Under the pieces are notes generated by a model. That model searched no databases. It saw only the letters and a program-made list of their open reading frames with translations, and was not told the DNA's origin. The translations under genes and the position numbers were made by a program. Below, piece by piece: positions 24,066 through 35,800 of a DNA stretch of 64,000 bases (positions within the stretch are counted from its first letter, which is position 1; each line of letters begins with the position of its first letter). Source of the stretch: Aptenodytes patagonicus (taxonomy: Eukaryota > Chordata > Aves > Sphenisciformes > Spheniscidae); the NCBI RefSeq assembly GCF_965638725.1, contig NC_134961.1:5920641-5984640 (forward strand), in the 5' to 3' direction.

Positions 24066-26030
24066 TAAGTCGGTGGCGTGACGCCAGGGTGCATATTTGA
24101 CCCAAATTGCTTAAACTACAGCTGGTTGAGTGATTCACTGCATCCAGCTCCATCAATGGGCCTGGCCTGGCTCTCTGTTTGTGACTTGTCTCCGGAGAGA
24201 CGGAGGGTTTCTTTGTTTTGTTTGTATGAACGCCTTGGTTATTCAGGGAACCGTGACACACGCTGTGGGAACATTGGCCGGCTGCTCCTGGAGAAGATGC
24301 ACATGGTGGATCCATATTTGGACCTGGCTGCTCGGCTCTCCTGGGACCCCTCCTGCTCTCGCTTGACCTCAGGAGCATCACTCGTGTCTTCGCGTGACCC
24401 ATAACTCTGTCCTGCTCCCCAGCTCGCCTGGCAGAAGGAGGGCTATGGCCAAGAGCGGTCTGTGATGCATGGGGTGGGTAGGCGGAGGAGAATGTAAGGA
24501 CTTGGCTGGATCCCAAGCATCCCTCTAGCCCAGTGTCTGGTCTTTGATGGGCGGATACCACTGGAGCACCAGGAGGGAACAGACATGGTCAGAGGCACCT
24601 GAAGCCGGAGGACACCTCTGTGTGTTTAACTGCCCTTGGTGCTTGCTCTCCCGTGAACTCCCTGTGCGCACCTTGAAGGAGGTGGGTGGCACAGAGTGGG
24701 GCACCTGGTCTACCCATGGGCAGGCGAAGGGGCTCTGCACCCGAAAACATGCACCCTAAGGCAGGTTAACCCCGTACGGACTCAGGCAAAGGAGAAGAGC
24801 CGGGAATGTCCCCCAATACCCCGTCCCCCACCGCACGGTACCTCCTGCCGCCCTGCCCGGCTGTGCCGTCTTTAAGCCACTTGAGTTGGAGAGGGGAATA
24901 TTAAATGAACAGAGCCAGGCCCTCGGTTGCCCGGCTGCAGTGTTCCCTCTGCGCTACAGAGAAACAAGCCCCAAATACTTGAAATACAAAAATCTCAACC
25001 TGGGATCAATTTTTTTTCTTTCTGAGCCAATTTGTGGGAAGAAAAGTCCGCCCGACTTCAGGAGCGGGCGGAGGAAGGAGATGAAGACAATTAGACACCA
25101 TCTGAGCGGCCGTTTCGTGCCCTTCCAGGCTGAAATTGGCTCCTTTCTCCCAGTGAAATTCCATAACGTGGAGGACTACCTTCAAGAGTTTTGGAAACAC
25201 CAAACACAAATATATTGAGAGCTGCTGGAGTTTCCCTGTGTCAGTAACGCCGTCCCTGGGCTGTGGGATTCCTGCCCCCCGCACCACGAAATGTCCTTAG
25301 TGACAGATTTACACCAGGATCATCTGCAGTCCCTCCTGGGGGTAAGGCACAGACCAAGGCATCCTTGCTCCTTCCCCTTCCAAGCATGTTTTCCAGCAGA
25401 AAACCACCTTTTTCCTCAAAATGGGAATTCCCCCAGGAAGCAGCCAAGGTCAGCGAAACTCTTCCTTTCTGCTTTGCCATTCAAACTACTTAGAACCGCA
25501 CATTTCATTTTCACGGCCAGTAAAACCAGAAGCCAACCCAGCATCCCCGCCGCAATGCTGGCCACGGTGGTGAAGCCTCATCCACCCCATGGAGTCCTGC
25601 GCCCACCGCGGAGCCATCCCGACGGCTTTGAAGCCGTTTGGTCTTTGCCTCGACCATGGGCATTGGGGTTAAGTCTCGACAGGTGGGGATGGAGGGGAAA
25701 CCCAAGACGTTCAACCTGTCCAAGCGTGGCCAGAGCAAAATTTTAGGACTCACGAGTGAGGCTTATGGCTGTGGGTTGAGTGGAGAAGCTGATGGGGAGG
25801 TGGGCATGGTGGTGAGCCTCAGCATCCAGCCCAGCCAACCCCCTGGGAGCACCAGCCCGACCCCAACTCCATCTAATTTTTTCGGGGGGACACACAAACC
25901 CTCCACCGCTTTGAGACGGGCTCAGCCTTGCCCCTGGCAGAGCATAGCTGCCTTCCAGCCGCTGGGGCAGCAGATGGCAAATTGACGTGAAAAAATGCTG
26001 AAAATGAAAATGCAACAAAATGCTACACGG
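24066..26030. other. Noncoding stretch, nothing recognised
   Basis: Mixed composition. The 110-codon frame at 24886-25218 spans an AT-richer patch (24960-25030 and 25080-25215) and resembles no protein I know. It lacks clear flanking splice sites. Confidence 0.4.
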
Positions 26031-26345
26031 TTGCCTGTCCCTTTCGATTCAGTTTTTGGTCAACTAAATTGTTATTGAATAAGGCAAGCTGCGTCAAAAA
26101 TGTACTTTAATGAAGTGCAGCAGGGGCTCTGGCATTATTTCCCAAGCTCCACTAAGGTTTTAATCCCCCGGCTCTCTAAGCCACTGCGCGACATATGCTT
26201 TAAAGAGGATATTTTTTGCTCCCTGGTATTTCACGCATGTTATATTTTAAAGACTGCTGCCAGTTTAGTTTAGGCCCAAAACGTTGGTGTCACTCGGGGA
26301 ATGGAGGAGGGGAGAGTTACTTCACCAAAGTGATTAAAAATAATC
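26031..26345. promoter_or_regulatory. AT-rich island, candidate conserved element
   Basis: Contains CTAAATTGTTATTGAATAAG (near 26064) and GTTATATTTTAAAG (near 26238) in otherwise GC-rich DNA. The word ATTGTTAT includes a SOX-like core. Function inferred. Confidence 0.25.
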
Positions 26346-26749
26346 CCAGAGCAACATCGGAGGAGGGCCACGCAGCACACAGCCCGAGTCCCCTCGTGTC
26401 CCCATCAGCAAGTCTGGAGGTCTCCAAAAACATTTGGGAGGGGTCCGAAAATGTCAGGGGGGTGATGAGCATCCTCCGTGCCCAGCCTCACCCTCCAGCC
26501 CAGCGCTGATCCGGCCAAGGATAATCCCAGGGGACTCCCCAGGCACCAAGAACGGACTTTGCTAATTAGTCCTGGCTTATCTCAAGCAAACTTTCTGCTC
26601 TGTTTGGTTAAGACCGGCCTGGAGTGACTAATATCTGCAGCAGGGAGGAAAAGCCCTCCTGGCATCTCGCTTCTTGCCTGGGAGAGCCTCGCTCGGGGAG
26701 ATATTAAAGGCTTTTGTTTCCAGGAGCTGTCAAACCCCTCACCTTTCAC

Positions 26750-27080
26750 AAGCACTAAAACGGCCAAGGGAAAAAATATATGTGAGTGGAATAATAATTT
26801 TTAACTCATAAATTTGAGCTCGTAAATCAAGGATTGACGGAGCAGTCGTTGTAATGTCTCGTGAGTTAACATTCGAGGTTTTCTTTCACCTGAAGAAAAG
26901 GAAAAAAATACCCAAGTCTCTGCCCTTCCACTCCAGAGATTGCTATAAATCACCTTAATGTTACACTCTTGCTCTTAAATAGACCAAAAGCATGAGCGTG
27001 GGGAACAGATAGCGAAACTGGGTAATTTAAAAAGTACAGTACTGGGAAGAAAGCTTTTTTTTAAAAAAAAAAAAACCACA
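26750..27080. promoter_or_regulatory. AT-rich island ending in an A-run
   Basis: A dense AT-rich stretch with GGAATAATAATTTTTAAC (near 26788) and a T-run/A-run pair at about 27054-27074. No coding signal. A candidate regulatory element by composition only. Confidence 0.25.
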
Positions 27081-28850
27081 ACAGACCCAAACCATTCCCT
27101 CTCTGCTTTTAAAAGCAAAGGGCAAATCCTGCGCTCCAAGAAACACACCCCCAGGGACCGAGGCCAAGCCTTGGTCCTCGTCCTGCCGTGGCGCTGAGCT
27201 CGGCGAGGGCACGCGGACAGCTTGGCTGCCGCCGGCAAACTGCGGAACGGGCCTGTCTGTCTCCGTGGGTTTGAATTTCGGATTGAGGAAAACAAGAGAA
27301 AATAGAGGTGCGAGGAGAGAGGTGTCATGCACGTGTGTAAGGGAGGGATGGAAAGGGATGGGGGTGGTACTCAGGTCGAATGGAGAACCCGGCCGCCCGA
27401 TGTCCCCATCTGTCCTCCGCCGAGCTGGGAACATCACCGCAACACGTGCCGTGATGGCAGACGGAGCCACCCACGCGCATCGCAGCCGCCCACCACGAGC
27501 CACGCTCTACCGTCACCGCGAAAGGGAGAGCAGCACAGAGCAGCATGTACCCAAACCGGGGGCACCCTACCCAAACTGGGGGACCCGACTCACCCCAACT
27601 GGAAATGCAGCGGCTGCACAAGATGGGAGGCAACAGAAGAGGGGTGCACCCCGGCCGCCCCGCAGAGGGGACATCTGCAGAGCCGGGGCCGTCACCCACC
27701 TGCTAATGAAGTCCCACCGCCCCAGGTCCTCTCCTGGGAGGGCTACGGTGGGAAGTAGGGAACATGATGGGAAAAGGTGGAGTCGAAAAAAAATGTGCAG
27801 TTGGGCACTGGGCTGTGTCCACATGCAGATTCTGGCTCTCCCAAAGTTAAAACCTGTTTTTTTCCCCGCCCGGGATTTCCTATGGTTTTATCTGTTTTAG
27901 ATAAGAAGGATAAAGCTCAGCGTATCTGAACCTAGTGTCCCAAATGCTGAAGGTGCTTTGACCCCCACCCAGAGGTCCTCCCACCTCCATCACCGCTGTG
28001 CCCGGTCCAGCCGAGAGCAGATCCCCGCTGCTCCCACCCAGGGCTCCGCAGGGGCGGCAGCTGCTGGCTCGCGGGGCTCCAACCCCCAGGGCCCGAAGGC
28101 TCGCTGCCACCCGCCACCCCCGGGCTGTCCCCAAACCAGCAGCGAGGAGCTGGTGCAGAAGATGCTGAACGGACGAGATGTCGGGTCGGGGAGGCTGCGG
28201 CCACGTGGCCGGCAGAGCGCCGGGAGGAGGAGGAGGAGGAGGAAGGCATTGGCATGCGGAGCACAAGTGTGTGCGTGGCACGCTCCTCTGCCTAATCCGG
28301 CGGGTTCAAAGCAGCCGGGTGGTGCCGGGCGCAGCTGCGGCGTCTGAGCTCCAACAGGTGACGGCTCAGCTGTCCCCCTCCCCAAGGGGCTGTTAACTCT
28401 GGAGGGGGGCTGGCGTGGGGGCCAGCGGGTCCCCAACGCTTCAGCCGGCTCCATCCTGCCCTCGGGAAACTGCCCACACCTCCTCGGCGGCTGCGTGCAG
28501 CTTCGTATGGCTCCCTCCCCTCTGTGCCCGGCGGGATAGCCCATCGCAGTGGGATGGGGCACGGCTGCTGGGAGGCACTAGTTGTGCAAAATCCTCCTAA
28601 AAAGCGCTCTGACTTGCTGGGAAAGGCAGGACCGACCTGTTCTGCGCGGTGCTGGCGGCGTGGAGCCAGCACTGAGACCCTGCAAGCAGCACCCTGCCAG
28701 CACACGGTCCCCCTCCAGCACCCCGGTCCTCTGCCGATGCAGCCGGGGACAGGATGGAGGAGCAGGGAGAGCAGCCCGGGGACGTGGGTGGGAGGCAGCC
28801 CTTCCCACCCCCCGCCCTGGGCGAATTCCCGTGGTAAGGGCTACGCTGCG
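27081..28850. other. GC-rich noncoding stretch
   Basis: Contains a GGA/GAG trinucleotide tract at 28223-28246. The long frames (211 codons at 27265-27900; 190 codons minus at 27990-28562; 285 codons at 28524-29381) overlap opposite-strand frames and lack known domains. The region is CpG-containing, but I can assign no transcript. Confidence 0.4.
28223..28246. repeat. (GGA)n microsatellite
   Basis: About seven GGA/GAG units in a row within GC-rich sequence. Confidence 0.9.
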
Positions 28851-29599
28851 GGAGGCGTTGAATGGCCCCTCGCTGGGAAAGATTTTATCCCATCACTTTT
28901 GAAAACCCGTTTGCAAACAGCGTACTTCAGTGCGGCTGCCCCCGGTCCCAGTGCATCCAGCAGCAGGATCAGGAGAGGCCTTTTGGGCAAATCCGGCCAA
29001 GCCTCTGCGCGTTCCATGAAGCTGGAGGGACTTTTATTTCTGCTCCCAACTGTCTGGTTCCTCTCCGGAGGCTGCACCAGCAGAAGAGACCATCTGCCAC
29101 CAGCCGGGTCAAAATGCAGCGATGGGCAGGAGAGCGCGGCAGAAACATTTGTGCCTGCCCAGGGCACCCCGGCCAAAATCCGCATCCGCAGCGGCCGGCA
29201 GTGGCGCAGGCAGAGAGGGTCTGTGTCCGTACTTGGCCTCACGGGAACTGCAGCATCCCACAGTGATCCCATCCCCACTGCGAAGGGGTGCCCAAATTTC
29301 CCTCATTTGTATATGAAAATAACAAAGCGTGACCTGAAATACTTCCCCACCGGTTGCAGCCAGGCACGACCGGACAGATAAACAGCTCGCTCACCTCCCG
29401 CACCCAAGAAATATCGATTAAAATACTAAAAAGTACCCTGAGCCATCGATTTCCCGTGGGTGGCCATGCAGGTGCGGGGGGCAGGTCTGTGCACACCCCC
29501 CCGGCCCCGCAGAGCCACCGGCATCGCCAACGACCCGCTCGAGTCCTCATTAAGTCACTCGAGCCGCCATCGTCTGAGCAGCAACATTATTCACGCAGG

Positions 29600-29835
29600 C
29601 TCCAGACCCCGTTCCCCACTGTTAATTTCTACTTATCTGCATATTTTATTGAAAATTAAAATCCTTTTGCATTTTTCCCAGGGCTCGGTCGTGAACGATC
29701 TTTTCTCGCAGCCCTACTTGACTCCAATTAGTTGGGATAACAAAGCTGCCGCTGTTGGAGGATTATTGACAAATGCTCAAGGAAAAAAAAAAATGGCAAG
29801 AGAATAGTCTATTAAAATGAAGCTTTTTAAGCCTG
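29600..29835. promoter_or_regulatory. Candidate enhancer-like island with SOX and homeodomain words
   Basis: CCAATTAG (29724-29731, homeodomain TAAT core) and, eight bases downstream, AACAAAG (29739-29745, SOX/TCF core) occur together. The surrounding 29620-29670 and 29780-29830 are strongly AT-rich (TTTTATTGAAAATTAAAATC). The island is bounded by GC-rich sequence. No coding signal. Regulatory function inferred. Confidence 0.35.
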
Positions 29836-30348
29836 GAAACAAAACCGCCTGGCGATTAATAGTGCTGGGGAGGCACAGAAAATACCAATTCTCGGTTTTT
29901 CGATGGCATTTCAATTGATTAGCCCGCTCGAGGCATTGCTTTGTGTCTTGCTTCTCTTCTGTAACCGATGGGTCACCACCAGCCTCCCTCGCTGAGCACA
30001 ACGCCGCCGCATCCATTCCCCCCTGGGGACCGCAGGGACATCGGCACCAGCCGTGGCTCCGCCACAGGAGCCCGGGGAAGCCGGGAGCATGGAAATACAT
30101 CCCGCAAAGGAGAGGCAGCCCCTGCCCTGCCTGCCCGCGGGGACGCTGCCCGTTTCCCAGGCCTCGTGCTCGCGCTGAGCTGCCCGTAGATACAGTTCCC
30201 ATGGGCGCCCGTCGGCGCCGGGCTCCTGCCCCTAAAAACCTGCTCGATGCAGCTGCAACTATGGCACAAAAGGACTGAGAAGCATTGAGAGCAGCACAAC
30301 TCATTCACTGATAACTCGTTAATGGCGTTTCATATTTTTTCCCTGGCA

Positions 30349-30449
30349 TTTTTTTTTTTTTTTTTTTAAATAAAAGAACAGGGGGGTAAAAATGAAGCAT
30401 ACTTGATAAAGGGCAGTAAGTGTTATCCCTAAAAAAAAAAAAAAAAAAA
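30349..30449. repeat. T19 and A19 runs in inverted orientation
   Basis: An uninterrupted T19 at 30349-30367 and A19 at 30431-30449 are separated by 63 bases. They are mutually complementary and could form a long hairpin. Neither is attached to a recognisable retroposed gene or SINE. Confidence 0.85.
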
Positions 30450-30479
30450 TAAAAACCTCACAGAGCTTTTTTTCTTTCA

Positions 30480-30910
30480 TAGGTGGCTCGGACAGCTGGC
30501 TCTTTAAATATTAATCAGAGGCTCATTGATATGCAAATATGGTAAGAGGGAATAATGCTCCCGCAGCTGCGCAGCCCCCAGCAGCCCCGGCCGAGTGTTG
30601 GCCTCCTCTCCACCATGAATGGAAATATCTGAGGACACAGGTGCAGGGAGCCGACCGCGAGCAAGATCCTGCTTAATAAGGTAATTTGTGAGCGATGCTC
30701 TATAGAGACGAACCGGAGCAATCTTTTACCACTTGACAGTATCTGACCACTAAACAAGGTGTTAATCTTATAATTGTGGTGTTGACTGTTCCCTAGCACA
30801 GCGTTCCTGGCCTTTTGCCCTGACACTTGGCCAGTTAAAATCAACTTAACTGACAGGTCGGACGCGCGCCAACCGATCGGCGATAAATTATTTATTGTTC
30901 TATTTCCAGA
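30480..30910. promoter_or_regulatory. Candidate enhancer island with SOX-POU composite site
   Basis: CATTGATATGCAAAT at 30524-30538 matches the OCT4-SOX2-type composite element (CATTGTTATGCAAAT) at 14 of 15 positions and includes a perfect POU octamer at 30531-30538. Just upstream is TTTAAATATTAATC (30503-30516), and further right GGTGTTAATCTTATAATTG (near 30759). The island is AT-rich in a GC-rich setting and has no coding frame of note. Motif presence is seen; activity is inferred. Confidence 0.45.
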
Positions 30911-32640
30911 ATAACAAGTAAACAGGAAAGATGGGGCATCCCACAGGGAGAAAACCAGTTTGGATACGCATCGTTGGACCGAGTCGCATTGCTCCGCGTG
31001 GGCACCCCGTCCCCCGTCCCCCCCGGGGCCGTGCCGGGTGGCCGCGCTCTCTGGCTCTCACCTCTTTCTGCCGAAAAGGTAACCAGATCCCATCTGGCAG
31101 GAGCAAAGCCGTTTCCACCGATGGGTCCGGTGGTGGCATCCGTGTCCAGGGACCTGCAGGTGGGGTTTCGGGGTGGTCACCCTCTGTTCCTCATGCAGCT
31201 CCTCATGCATTACCCACTCTCCTCTTCAGTGAACTGGGGACCAAGAAGAGAGACCAGAGGCAATGTCAGAGCCTGCTGTGGACATCACCATTGGGCATCT
31301 GCTGGCTCCCTCTGCTAGACCGAGCAATGATGACTGGGGAGGTGGACCAGGTTGGGGGTGGCGAATGTGAGCTCCCCAGCCCAGGGACCTCGGCTCATTG
31401 CCGTGTCCTCGCTCCCAGGCCAGCCGTGCTGCTGTGGTGCCCATGGTGGGGACCTTCAGCTGCTGCAAGAGTCAACTGGGAAAGTGGGTCAGAGCCTTCA
31501 GCAGCATTTCACATAACCAGAGCCAGTGGAGTTGGACACATAAGTACCCGCAGGGCTCAATTCACACATTTTGCTCTCTCCTGTCATTTGCTGTTAGCAC
31601 AGATGGGTCTACAGACCAGGGAAGGACGGTAAGGAAGGGCCTTGGTGAGGGCACCAAGAAAGGCACCCTCCATCACCACCCAACAGAACCCAACGTGCTG
31701 CGTTTCCGATTTAAACGCTCGCACCCCCTTGCCACCCTTCTTGGGAAGGGATACCCGTGCTCATTCCTCCCGCTGACGGGCAGGACCAGCTCGATGGAGG
31801 CGCGTTGGGGCTGCCCCATCCCACACGGGACACAACGGACGCATCCTGCCCATCTATAACAGCAAGAGGAAACAAGCTCCGAGGCTGCGGACACAACACC
31901 CGCTGTCGCAGGGTATTTTTAAGATTTGCCTCCTGTGGTTGCCGTCCTCCTTTTCCCTGCCAAGCTTCCTTGCCCGGGCTCCTGGTGATGAATGACCTCG
32001 TCCGGGTACCGCCGGTACCAGGCGCATGCAGCTGCGAGGCTTTTTTCCCGGGCGGGCACTGCAGATGGCTGCTCCGCCGCCGAGCCCACAGCTGCACGCT
32101 CCCCACTCGCCCCTCCGCAGCCGGCATGCACCCGCGCCACAAAGGGACAGAAAATGCAATTAATTAGAGAAAAGGAGCGAGCGGGAAGGGATGCTGGGAC
32201 GTCTCAAGGAGCCAACCAAGCCACCCGTGGCTCGCCCTGTGACCAGCACGTCTAGCATCGCTGTGGCTGGCTCTGGTTTCGGCAAGGCTCCGGCTGGGCG
32301 AGCGCTCGGCTCGGCAGAGGGGTCTCGGGGCAAGGGTTGTCCGTGTGGTGCGGTCATTCCCAAAGGAGCCGAAGGCCTTCCTGGAGACAGGGAGAAGCAC
32401 AACTTCTCATCCTTGTCTTCTGACTCAACTTCTGACTTTTCTGGTGTCAGTTCTTGACCTCCGGGTCCCGCTCAAGGGGCAAAGCTTGGCTCCTGCTGCG
32501 CTCCCTTGCAGGCAGGGCTGGATGTGGCTGCTACAACCTTTGTACGTATGTGGGTGCTACAACCGTTGAAGGTACAGGCAGCATCTCCCCTCCGTTTGGG
32601 GACAAAGATCATCGCAGAGGCTGAAGCCATACAAATTCAG
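30911..32640. other. GC-rich noncoding stretch, nothing recognised
   Basis: Open frames of up to 233 codons (30931-31632) overlap others and show no known domain. No splice-consistent exon is recognised. Confidence 0.4.
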
Positions 32641-32900
32641 TCACCCTTGAATTGGTTTAAAGTTTTGCAAAACCTTCTTAGCCTGTATAAAAGTTACTTT
32701 ATTCCAGGAGATAAGAACAATTCTACCTAGCCTTATAGATCGGCCTTTTGTTTCCAAAGTATGTTTATCTGCCGTAGTATCTCAGCACTTGCATTATTAT
32801 TAATTATTAATAATTAATGATTAATGATAAATTACTACTAATAATTGTTATTTTATATACAAGGGATTTGCCTCTTTCAACACTTTATTGGGAGCAAAAC
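32641..32900. promoter_or_regulatory. AT-rich island with TAAT/ATTA-dense tract
   Basis: About 32793-32850 is a low-complexity series of TTAAT, ATTAT and TAATGA words, giving many overlapping homeodomain cores, or simply an impure microsatellite. It is flanked by AT-rich unique sequence (TGTATAAAAGTTACTTTATT near 32684). No coding signal. Confidence 0.3.
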
Positions 32901-34855
32901 TGGATCTATAACCTGGAGCATGGAGATCCCGCTTTCCCACTTAGACCCCACTTTCCATCACTTCGGGGCAGCAGTTGGCTCTCGAATTTGGCCCAGGAGA
33001 CAAAGATTAATTTGCCAATGAAACGTACCAGCCCTGGGGCAGCACCCGGGGTTGCTCGTGCCGTCCTGGCAGGGTTAACACACCCAGCGCAAGAGCCATC
33101 TTGCCTTACCTCGGCTGCCAGAGCTCACCCCGCAGATTCAACTCCCATCCCTCCTATTTGTTGCCAACTTTCTTAAAACCATAAAGCCCTTCTCCGAGTT
33201 GACAAGCAGCAGGGCTACGCCGTGGTCCTCAGCTGAAATAATCCCGAAAGGGCCGAACCCGGAGCTGCTCTGGGAGGATGGAGTTTGCATTGCGTCGAGG
33301 GCCGGAGGAGGATGCGGCTGTGCCGACACCAACCGCTCCTCCGGCTGCGCAGGGACCACGCGCCGGCATTGCAGACAGCTGCCGCAGAGGTATCTTTTTA
33401 CCCTGGACCTTGTTAATGAACAAAAGCTTAGGAGAGTGTGGGCGGCTGGGCTAGACGGAGAATAAACAGGGGATTAGCGGCGCATAGCCCCCGAGCGAGG
33501 ATCGGGCTCTTTTTCCCCCTGCATTTGAAACCCAACTCCTCGCTGCGGCAGCGGCCGGTCCCGCACCAGCCGGGAGCGTTTCTTCCCCTCCCGACGCTGC
33601 GGCTGTCCATCGCTAGCTGGGCAAAACTAGCTTTTGCAAGAGCTTTTACGCCGGCTGGGCAGCTAGCCCGTGGGCTTCTGGTTTTTGTTCTATTTTTTTT
33701 GTGCATGTGGAAAACGAGAGGCCAGGCGATGCCTTAGCCGCGGCACATCTCTGCCCCAGCCTGCCTGCATCGAGTGGGGAGCAAACACCTCCCCGGCCAA
33801 GCTGGGATAAACTCTCCAACGTTCCTCAGACAAAACCACACAAGGCAATCTGCCTGCAGCCACGGCATGGCCTGGTGGTATACGACCTGCGAAAAGGGAA
33901 AAAAAAAAAACCCAAAGGGAAAAACAAATTCCCCGTCTCACTCACCCACCCACGCACGTACACGGGGAGCTGCAAGGCGAGGGCACAGAGCAATAAACAG
34001 CTCGTTCCTGGCTCGGCCGGCACGGGCTGAGAGGCACTGCCAGCCCGGCGGCCATGTACACTGTGCGTGCGCTTTATGTGCACGCCATAAAAATAATGCT
34101 TTGTGAAGGATATATGAGCACCCAGGCCAGGCAGGGCCAGGCAGGGCCAGGCAGGGCCAGGCAGCTGGGAGCGTGGCTGGAAGCAGCGCAGGCAGCGGGA
34201 CCCGGCCAGGCGAACTGGCACGGCGTGCTCCAGCAAAGGGAACGCTGGCGGCTGCTGTCCCCGTGGCATGATGTCCTCGTGCCACCTCCGAAGTAACCCC
34301 AGGCCCAGAGCGCCTGCAGGATGCCTCAGTTTTTGCTTTTTTTGCTTGTAAATCTCTCCCTTTTAAGCAGGAAAGGGAGCGAGCGTGCAGGCGGAGCAGC
34401 CCTTCCCGGGGAGCTGCTCCATCTCAAAATGGATGTTTGCTCTGGACGGGAGCAGTGAGCAGCCAGTGCTTCTTGTGGAGTGGAAATGACTTAAAAATCC
34501 ACTCGAAAGCATCATGCTTCCCCTTCAGAAATAGCTCCAAACAGAAATGACATGAAACGATGCAATCCATGCTTTTTTCCCCTTGTAAAACCAAACATTT
34601 CATCTTAATATGAGGCGGGAAAAGAAAGCGATAATTCATTTGAACTTTCCGTCCTGGAAAACGATCTGGCGAATGCCCCATTCTGCAGAAACACACAGGC
34701 AAAACCAGAGTGACCCATCCTGCTGCTCATCCCCCAGCCCGCCTGCAGGGTTTCTGGAGCTGCCGCATCCCCGGAGCGGCTCACGAGCGCTGGGGATGCC
34801 GGGTGGGATGCTCAGGTCGCTCCTTCCCGAGGAGCCATCCCCCGGCGGGTACTCC
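32901..34855. other. GC-rich noncoding stretch around the 10-bp repeat
   Basis: No gene recognised. Small AT-rich patches occur at 33395-33425 and 34470-34680. An A-run lies at about 33899-33910. Frames of up to 157 codons are unsupported. Confidence 0.4.
34125..34164. repeat. Tandem repeat of a 10-bp unit, four copies
   Basis: GGCCAGGCAG (or the phase-shifted GCCAGGCAGG) is repeated four times without interruption. Perfect copies imply recent expansion, so it is probably length-polymorphic. Confidence 0.95.
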
Positions 34856-35115
34856 CTGTTTTTGGCTCAAAATGAGGTAAGGCTTTGCACTAGACTAACA
34901 CGTAATAAATGTTCGCATGAATTAGCAGAACGTGACATTGTGCAGCCCAATTCCCGACCGCAAGCTGCCGGCCCAGGCCAGGGCCGGCGCTGCAGATGTG
35001 TGTTCCTGGAAAATGGAAGGCCATATGGTAAATATTGGAAAAAAACCTCTGACATATACATCCCTAAATGCTTTTTCAGCTGATCAGATTTTACTTGGTT
35101 AATCAAAGTTTGTGT
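34856..35115. promoter_or_regulatory. Candidate enhancer island with E-box and TCF/LEF words
   Basis: CCATATGG near 35022 contains the E-box CATATG and is followed by TAAATATTGG. ATCAAAG at 35102-35108 is a TCF/LEF-type core. ACGTAATAAATG (near 34901) adds a homeodomain-like word. A GC-rich stretch (34945-35000) divides the two AT-rich halves. Function inferred. Confidence 0.3.
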
Positions 35116-35384
35116 GATAAGCAGCAGAGCCCCGGGGCTCCAAAATACCCAGGCACCGATGTTGGGTCCCATCCCTCTCGCCTCCCCTGAGAGCATCTCT
35201 CCTTACCCCAAACCCGTGCACCGGCACGGGTAAGGGTGCTCTGAGCCGAGGCCGCACCAAATAACTGACTGAGCTCCCCTGGCCTCTTTTGCAGCGACAA
35301 AACGATGCTTCTCAAAGTAAGGATCCAAAAAATGCCCATTCAGCTCTAAAGCGCAGCACGCCTCCGCATTTGTCAGCCGAACGC

Positions 35385-35800
35385 TAGGATTTCCTCCTCT
35401 ATAAAGCTGGAAAAGTATCCAGCCCAGGTCACTCCATGCTCTATAACGAGCAATTATTCCTTTCTAAAGTAAAATGAAATAAGAACCATTCCCATAATCA
35501 CCTACTGGATTTTATCAGCATGTTTGGGTTACGCTTTTGCCCCTTTGGCTAATGCCTAATTGATTCTTTAATCTCTACAACTTTTTTATTGACTGATACA
35601 AGAGCTATTTAGCCCATCAGCGGCAGGAAAGCAGCCTGCAAACCCTCCGAGACCCACGACACGGTGCTAGGATGACCTCATCTGAAGCCAATGCTTTATT
35701 TGATAATCTATCACTTATTTATTATTCTAACTAACCACTTGCAGGTGGTGTGATTTTAGTGTAATTGTCCCAGCAACAGGCACGCACAGGGAAAAGCTCA
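35385..35800. promoter_or_regulatory. AT-rich island, candidate conserved element
   Basis: About 400 bp of AT-rich, nonrepetitive sequence with GAGCAATTATTCC, GCCTAATTGATTC and TTATTATTCTAAC words. It shows no coding frame and no repeat signature, which is the look of a conserved noncoding element. Conservation was not testable here. Confidence 0.35.

Noticed and set aside
24886-25218. 110-codon frame ending in an aromatic-rich segment
   Set aside because: The amino-acid mix looks protein-like, but there is no recognisable family, no flanking splice signals, and no similar exon nearby.
25973-25986. Second CTCF-like word (CAGATGGCAA context)
   Set aside because: Only about 12 of 14 positions fit and key flanking bases differ; too weak to list.
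28524-29381. 285-codon plus-strand open frame
   Set aside because: Overlaps several other long frames on both strands in CpG-containing DNA and matches no protein family I recognise.
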